DNA of 36,590 nucleotides from Porphyromonadaceae bacterium CG2_30_38_12. GTDB taxonomy: Bacteria; Bacteroidota; Bacteroidia; Bacteroidales; Paludibacteraceae. The DNA lies in NCBI GenBank assembly GCA_001873635.1, contig MNZK01000061.1, positions 1-36,590 of the forward strand, written 5' to 3'. A program made the translations under genes and the position numbers. Numbering within the stretch: position 1 is the stretch's first letter; each line of letters begins with the position of its first letter. The notes under the pieces are model-generated. The model was given only the letters and a program-made list of their open reading frames with translations, was not told where the DNA came from and ran no database searches. This document shows, piece by piece, positions 34,146 through 36,590 of this stretch.

Positions 34146-34916
34146 TTATAAATGCTTACTATACATCCAACTCAAAAAATCGGGATAGCGGAAAGCATGT
34201 TCCCAACTGTTATGCCCAACACCTTTAAAAATTATAATTTGAACTTTTTGAGCCCCTATTGCTTTCAATTCGATATATGCATTTTGTGCGTACTTTACCG
34301 AAACCGATTTGTCAGCATCACCATGATACATTCTTATAGCCATGTGTTTCACTTTCTTCAGTTGCACCATTTCAGCTGCCCCGCAAATAGGAATAGCAGC
34401 TGCAAAAAGTTTGGGGTGGCGACATACGATATCAAAAGTTCCCATTCCCCCCAACGAAAGCCCCATCACATACATACGTTTTTTATCAACAGCTTCAGTC
34501 TTTCGGAGCGACAATATTAAACGTATAACTAACTGCATTGGTTCAGTGGGAGTTTTAGATTTATTCAAAATAAAACTATCATCCTCTTCTTCAGTAATAT
34601 TTACCCATGAACCATTTTCGGGACATTGTGGAAAAACGACAATTGATGGAAATTGAGTGCGGTTAGTTGTATTGGTGAACAATGTAGCTCCGTGAGTTAG
34701 CTGCTTTTCGTTGTCATTTCCTCGCTCCCCAGAACCGTGCAAAAAGAGCACCAACGGATATTTTTGGGTAGCATCGTAATGTTCCGGAAAAAGAATACGA
34801 TAGCGCAGGGTGTCGCCATTAAGGGTAAATATTCTTTTTTCAAAAGCCAAATTTTGAGATAGCATGCTGATTGACAATGCCATGCAAAACCAAGCCCAGA
34901 GGATGAATTTTTTCAT
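34146..34916 (-). CDS. Secreted alpha/beta hydrolase (esterase / PHB-depolymerase-like)
   Basis: A 256-residue alpha/beta hydrolase with a Sec signal peptide (about 1-24). The catalytic triad can be read: nucleophile Ser in GLSLGGMGTF, Asp in YHGDADKSV and His in GVGHNSW. The oxyanion strand is LVLFLHGSGERG. This pattern is typical of the LpqC/PHB-depolymerase-like or feruloyl-esterase-like prolyl-oligopeptidase group, secreted enzymes acting on polysaccharide esters or similar. The substrate is unknown. It is a single gene with its own -7 box upstream (34936-34943). Confidence 0.88.
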   Translation of the reverse strand: MKKFILWAWFCMALSISMLSQNLAFEKRIFTLNGDTLRYRILFPEHYDATQKYPLVLFLHGSGERGNDNEKQLTHGATLFTNTTNRTQFPSIVVFPQCPENGSWVNITEEEDDSFILNKSKTPTEPMQLVIRLILSLRKTEAVDKKRMYVMGLSLGGMGTFDIVCRHPKLFAAAIPICGAAEMVQLKKVKHMAIRMYHGDADKSVSVKYAQNAYIELKAIGAQKVQIIIFKGVGHNSWEHAFRYPDFLSWMYSKHL

Positions 34917-34935
34917 TTCGTATTTTATTGGTTTG

Positions 34936-34943
34936 CAAATTTA
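34936..34943 (-). promoter_or_regulatory. Candidate -7 promoter box of the hydrolase gene
   Basis: The minus strand reads TAAATTTG, matching TAnnTTTG, 20 bases before the hydrolase ATG. Confidence 0.5.
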
Positions 34944-35005
34944 ATAATTTCAATGGATAAATAAAAAAAATACTGAACATATCTTCTACATACATCGTTT
35001 TAAGC

Positions 35006-35013
35006 TAACTTTG
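35006..35013 (+). promoter_or_regulatory. Candidate -7 promoter box of lipA
   Basis: TAACTTTG matches TAnnTTTG 25 bases before the lipA ATG. No clear -33 element is seen. Confidence 0.55.
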
Positions 35014-35037
35014 CAAACAAAATAATTACTACACAAT

Positions 35038-35883
35038 ATGAACTATTTACGTAAGCCTGAATGGCTTAAAACAAAAATATACAGCGAATCGAATTATTCT
35101 ACCGTAAGTTCAGTGATTAAAGAACACGGATTACACACAATTTGCAGCAGTGGACGCTGCCCAAATCAAAGTGAATGTTGGAGCAGAGGAACAGCAACTC
35201 TTATGATAGGTGGTGAAATATGTACGCGAAGATGTAAATTTTGCAATACTTTATCGGGTAAACCGCTACCGTTGAACAAAAACGAACCTGACAAAGTAGC
35301 CAAATCCATTCAACTGATGAAGCTTCGTCATGCCGTGATTACTTCGGTGGATAGAGACGATTTGCCTGATGGTGGTGCTCAGCATTGGGCTGAAACCATA
35401 CGTGCCGCCAAAACTCTTAATCCGGAATTAACCTTAGAAGTACTTATACCCGACTTTGACGGAAAAACAGAATTAATTGACATAGTGATAGATGCACATC
35501 CCAACGTCATTTCGCACAATTTAGAAACTGTTCGTCGCATTACTCCCTTAGTACGTACCAAAGCAAAATACGATGTAAGTTTACAGGTTTTGAAACACAT
35601 TGCATCACGCGGATTGGTTGCCAAAACGGGTATAATGGTGGGATTAGGCGAAACAGACGAGGAAATTTTTCAATTGATGGACGATGCAGTAAAAACGGGA
35701 TGTAGCGTGCTGACTATCGGTCAATACATGCAACCTTCGCGCCAACACATCCAAGTGAGTGCTTACATTCATCCCGATAAATTTGCTGAATATAAACGTG
35801 TTGCCTTAGAAAAAGGCTTCCGAATGGTTGAAAGCGGTCCTTTTGTTCGTTCATCTTATTTTGCCGAAAAACACATAGTGTAA
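35038..35883 (+). CDS. lipA: Lipoyl synthase
   Basis: A 281-residue radical SAM enzyme that inserts two sulfurs into octanoyl groups on lipoyl-dependent proteins. Both clusters are encoded: the auxiliary cluster motif CSSGRCPNQSEC (C-x4-C-x5-C) and the radical SAM motif CTRRCKFC (C-x3-C-x2-C). The C-terminal RSSY motif (VRSSYFAEKH) that caps the auxiliary cluster is present. Length is normal. No lipB gene is in the window. Confidence 0.97.
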   Translation: MNYLRKPEWLKTKIYSESNYSTVSSVIKEHGLHTICSSGRCPNQSECWSRGTATLMIGGEICTRRCKFCNTLSGKPLPLNKNEPDKVAKSIQLMKLRHAVITSVDRDDLPDGGAQHWAETIRAAKTLNPELTLEVLIPDFDGKTELIDIVIDAHPNVISHNLETVRRITPLVRTKAKYDVSLQVLKHIASRGLVAKTGIMVGLGETDEEIFQLMDDAVKTGCSVLTIGQYMQPSRQHIQVSAYIHPDKFAEYKRVALEKGFRMVESGPFVRSSYFAEKHIV

Positions 35884-36004
35884 GCTTTTGTGTGCCGAAA
35901 GCTATTTTGAAAAGCGAACAATAATACGCCGATAAGTAATTTTCGCAGTAAACTTTTTTTTTAAAGTAACTTTTTTAAAGCAATTCGCTTCGTCGGGGTT
36001 AAAA

Positions 36005-36022
36005 GCAAAGCTCCTGCTTTGC
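36005..36022. repeat. Short palindrome, inverted relative of the one at 36186
   Basis: GCAAAGC (36005-36011) and GCTTTGC (36016-36022) with loop TCCT. Its core AAAGCTCCTGCTTT is the reverse complement of the core of the hairpin at 36186-36203 (AAAGCAGGAGCTTT), so the two are inverted copies about 180 bases apart. Confidence 0.6.
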
Positions 36023-36063
36023 ATATTGCAACAAAAAGCTATTTTTGTACTTCATTTATTCAT

Positions 36064-36207
36064 TATTTTTGGAACTATGAGTAAAGTTTATCAAATTGTT
36101 GAACAACTATGAATGCCAATTGAAAAATTACCGCTCATGCGGACATTAGGTTCATGCTATTTTGGTATTTTTATTCTTTAAATATGGAAAGCAGGAGCTT
36201 TCCTTTT
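36064..36207 (+). ncRNA. Possible small RNA with promoter box and terminator
   Basis: TATTTTTG (36064-36071) fits the -7 box, and GGAAAGC-AGGA-GCTTTCC followed by TTTT (36186-36207) resembles a terminator. A transcript of about 130 bases would lie between them. It contains only tiny ORFs (an 11-codon one from 36077 and a 22-codon one from 36113). The candidate -33 TTTG at 36044-36047 is spaced rather short (16 bases). Speculative. Confidence 0.25.
36186..36207 (+). terminator. Hairpin with short T run
   Basis: A 7-bp stem GGAAAGC (36186-36192)/GCTTTCC (36197-36203) with a four-base loop AGGA is followed by T residues to 36207. It can act as a terminator or be a palindromic repeat unit. Confidence 0.45.
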
Positions 36208-36211
36208 AGCC

Positions 36212-36236
36212 GAGCGTAGTATGGAGATATACGCTC
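36212..36236. repeat. Inverted repeat
   Basis: GAGCGTA (36212-36218) and TACGCTC (36230-36236) with an 11-base loop. A related string, GAGCGTGATGGAGG, recurs about 60 bases later. Confidence 0.4.
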
Positions 36237-36394
36237 AGCGTGTAATGCAACGTTTTTTTTACGCTACTGCGAGCGTGATGGAGGAAAACTATGTCCAAAT
36301 GTAACGATTAAAAATAACGGAATAGATAACATGTCATTAAAACCAACAAACTTTACCAAATATTTATAGAAAACGCATTTATGAATCAATGTTT

Positions 36395-36410
36395 GACCCC
36401 AATTGGGGTC
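36395..36410. repeat. Perfect 16-base palindrome
   Basis: GACCCCAATTGGGGTC is identical to its own reverse complement. It is strikingly G+C-rich for this AT-rich spacer and lies 37 bases before another G+C-rich hairpin at 36447. Confidence 0.7.
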
Positions 36411-36446
36411 GCATATCTGTTGTAAATCTATTCTTCTACAAATATA

Positions 36447-36463
36447 TGAACCCGATGGGTTCA
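36447..36463. repeat. Short hairpin, partner of the palindrome at 36395
   Basis: TGAACCC (36447-36453) and GGGTTCA (36457-36463) form a 7-bp stem with loop GAT. The pair of palindromes around a TTCTACAAATAT-like string (36432-36443) looks like one unit of an interspersed intergenic repeat. Confidence 0.55.
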
Positions 36464-36590
36464 GTTAATTGAGTTCAATTTTTATTTTAGTAAAGTAGAA
36501 ATAAAAGAATACAAAAACAAATAACTAAATTTGAACTCGAAAGCACAGACTTTCAATTTGCTAATAATTGATTATCAATAATTTGTTTGG

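Larger units (their letters stand above)
35884..36590. other. Non-coding region rich in short palindromes
   Basis: No ORF in this 707-base end segment looks like a real gene. It holds at least five short palindromes or hairpins (36005, 36186, 36212, 36395, 36447) and a possible short transcript (36064-36207). It may be a decayed mobile or REP-like repeat area. Confidence 0.5.

Noticed and set aside
35881-35912. AGCTTT/AAAGCT hairpin right after lipA as a terminator
   Set aside because: The stem is only 6 bp with a 9-base loop and no proper T run follows.
36113-36181. 22-codon ORF after lipA
   Set aside because: It is too short to support, with no conservation evidence; chance is the simplest explanation.
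1-36590. CRISPR array, insertion sequence, prophage or integrase
   Set aside because: No regular direct repeats with spacers and no transposase, integrase or phage-like protein are visible in the window.

Overview
The window looks like chromosomal DNA of an AT-rich, probably anaerobic member of the Bacteroidota, most likely the order Bacteroidales. This is inference from several signs. Many genes are preceded by the Bacteroidota-type -7 box TAnnTTTG rather than an E. coli -10. Two proteins end in type IX secretion (T9SS) sorting domains. The large eukaryote-like IleS, the zinc-finger-degenerate DksA/TraR protein, DUF4294 and DUF4296 proteins, and a ferredoxin-linked 2-oxoacid oxidoreductase of the VorB type all fit this group.

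Layout. 416-4600: a T9SS cargo protein, a 70-residue peptide that is little more than a signal peptide plus an exosortase-type sorting tail (PLDGG, membrane helix, lysines), a strong terminator, and an exosortase-family protease. 4792-7632: a signal-less leucine-rich-repeat protein convergent with pgl and zwf (oxidative pentose phosphate pathway). 8242-9508: a DUF4294 protein and 5-formyltetrahydrofolate cyclo-ligase. 9483-15965, minus strand: cyclophilin, ileS, dksA-like, lspA, a DUF4296 lipoprotein and an unrecognised protein. 16131-16202: tRNA-Gly(CCC). 16431-29175, plus strand: the most interesting part (below). 29240-31279: metG. 31303-34001, minus strand: a four-subunit 2-oxoacid:ferredoxin oxidoreductase. 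34146-34916: a secreted esterase-like hydrolase. 35038-35883: lipA. The last 700 bases hold no convincing gene but several perfect palindromes and a possible small RNA.

The 16.4-29.2 kb block appears to be one regulated accessory system. It holds a lipoprotein gene, a LytS-type histidine kinase with a methionine-rich periplasmic loop, a LytTR response regulator, a secreted BspA-type LRR protein, a DUF2202 ferritin-like lipoprotein, and a six-gene operon: PqqD-like protein, ATP-grasp ligase, type III PLP decarboxylase-like enzyme, urea-transporter/M23-peptidase fusion, TPR/beta-barrel outer-membrane protein and TPR protein. Three promoters in this block (upstream of the 16431, 21669 and 22415 genes) share the same architecture: a TTTACTGA-like element, 21 bp later an identical TTCACTGAAA, and exactly 37 bp after that the start of a TAnnTTTG box. 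The simplest reading is that the local LytTR regulator drives all three transcription units. The product of the PqqD/ATP-grasp/PLP operon cannot be named from sequence; an amino-acid- or peptide-derived small molecule handled at the cell envelope is the best guess.

All calls rest on reading the sequence and recalled family features; no database search was run.
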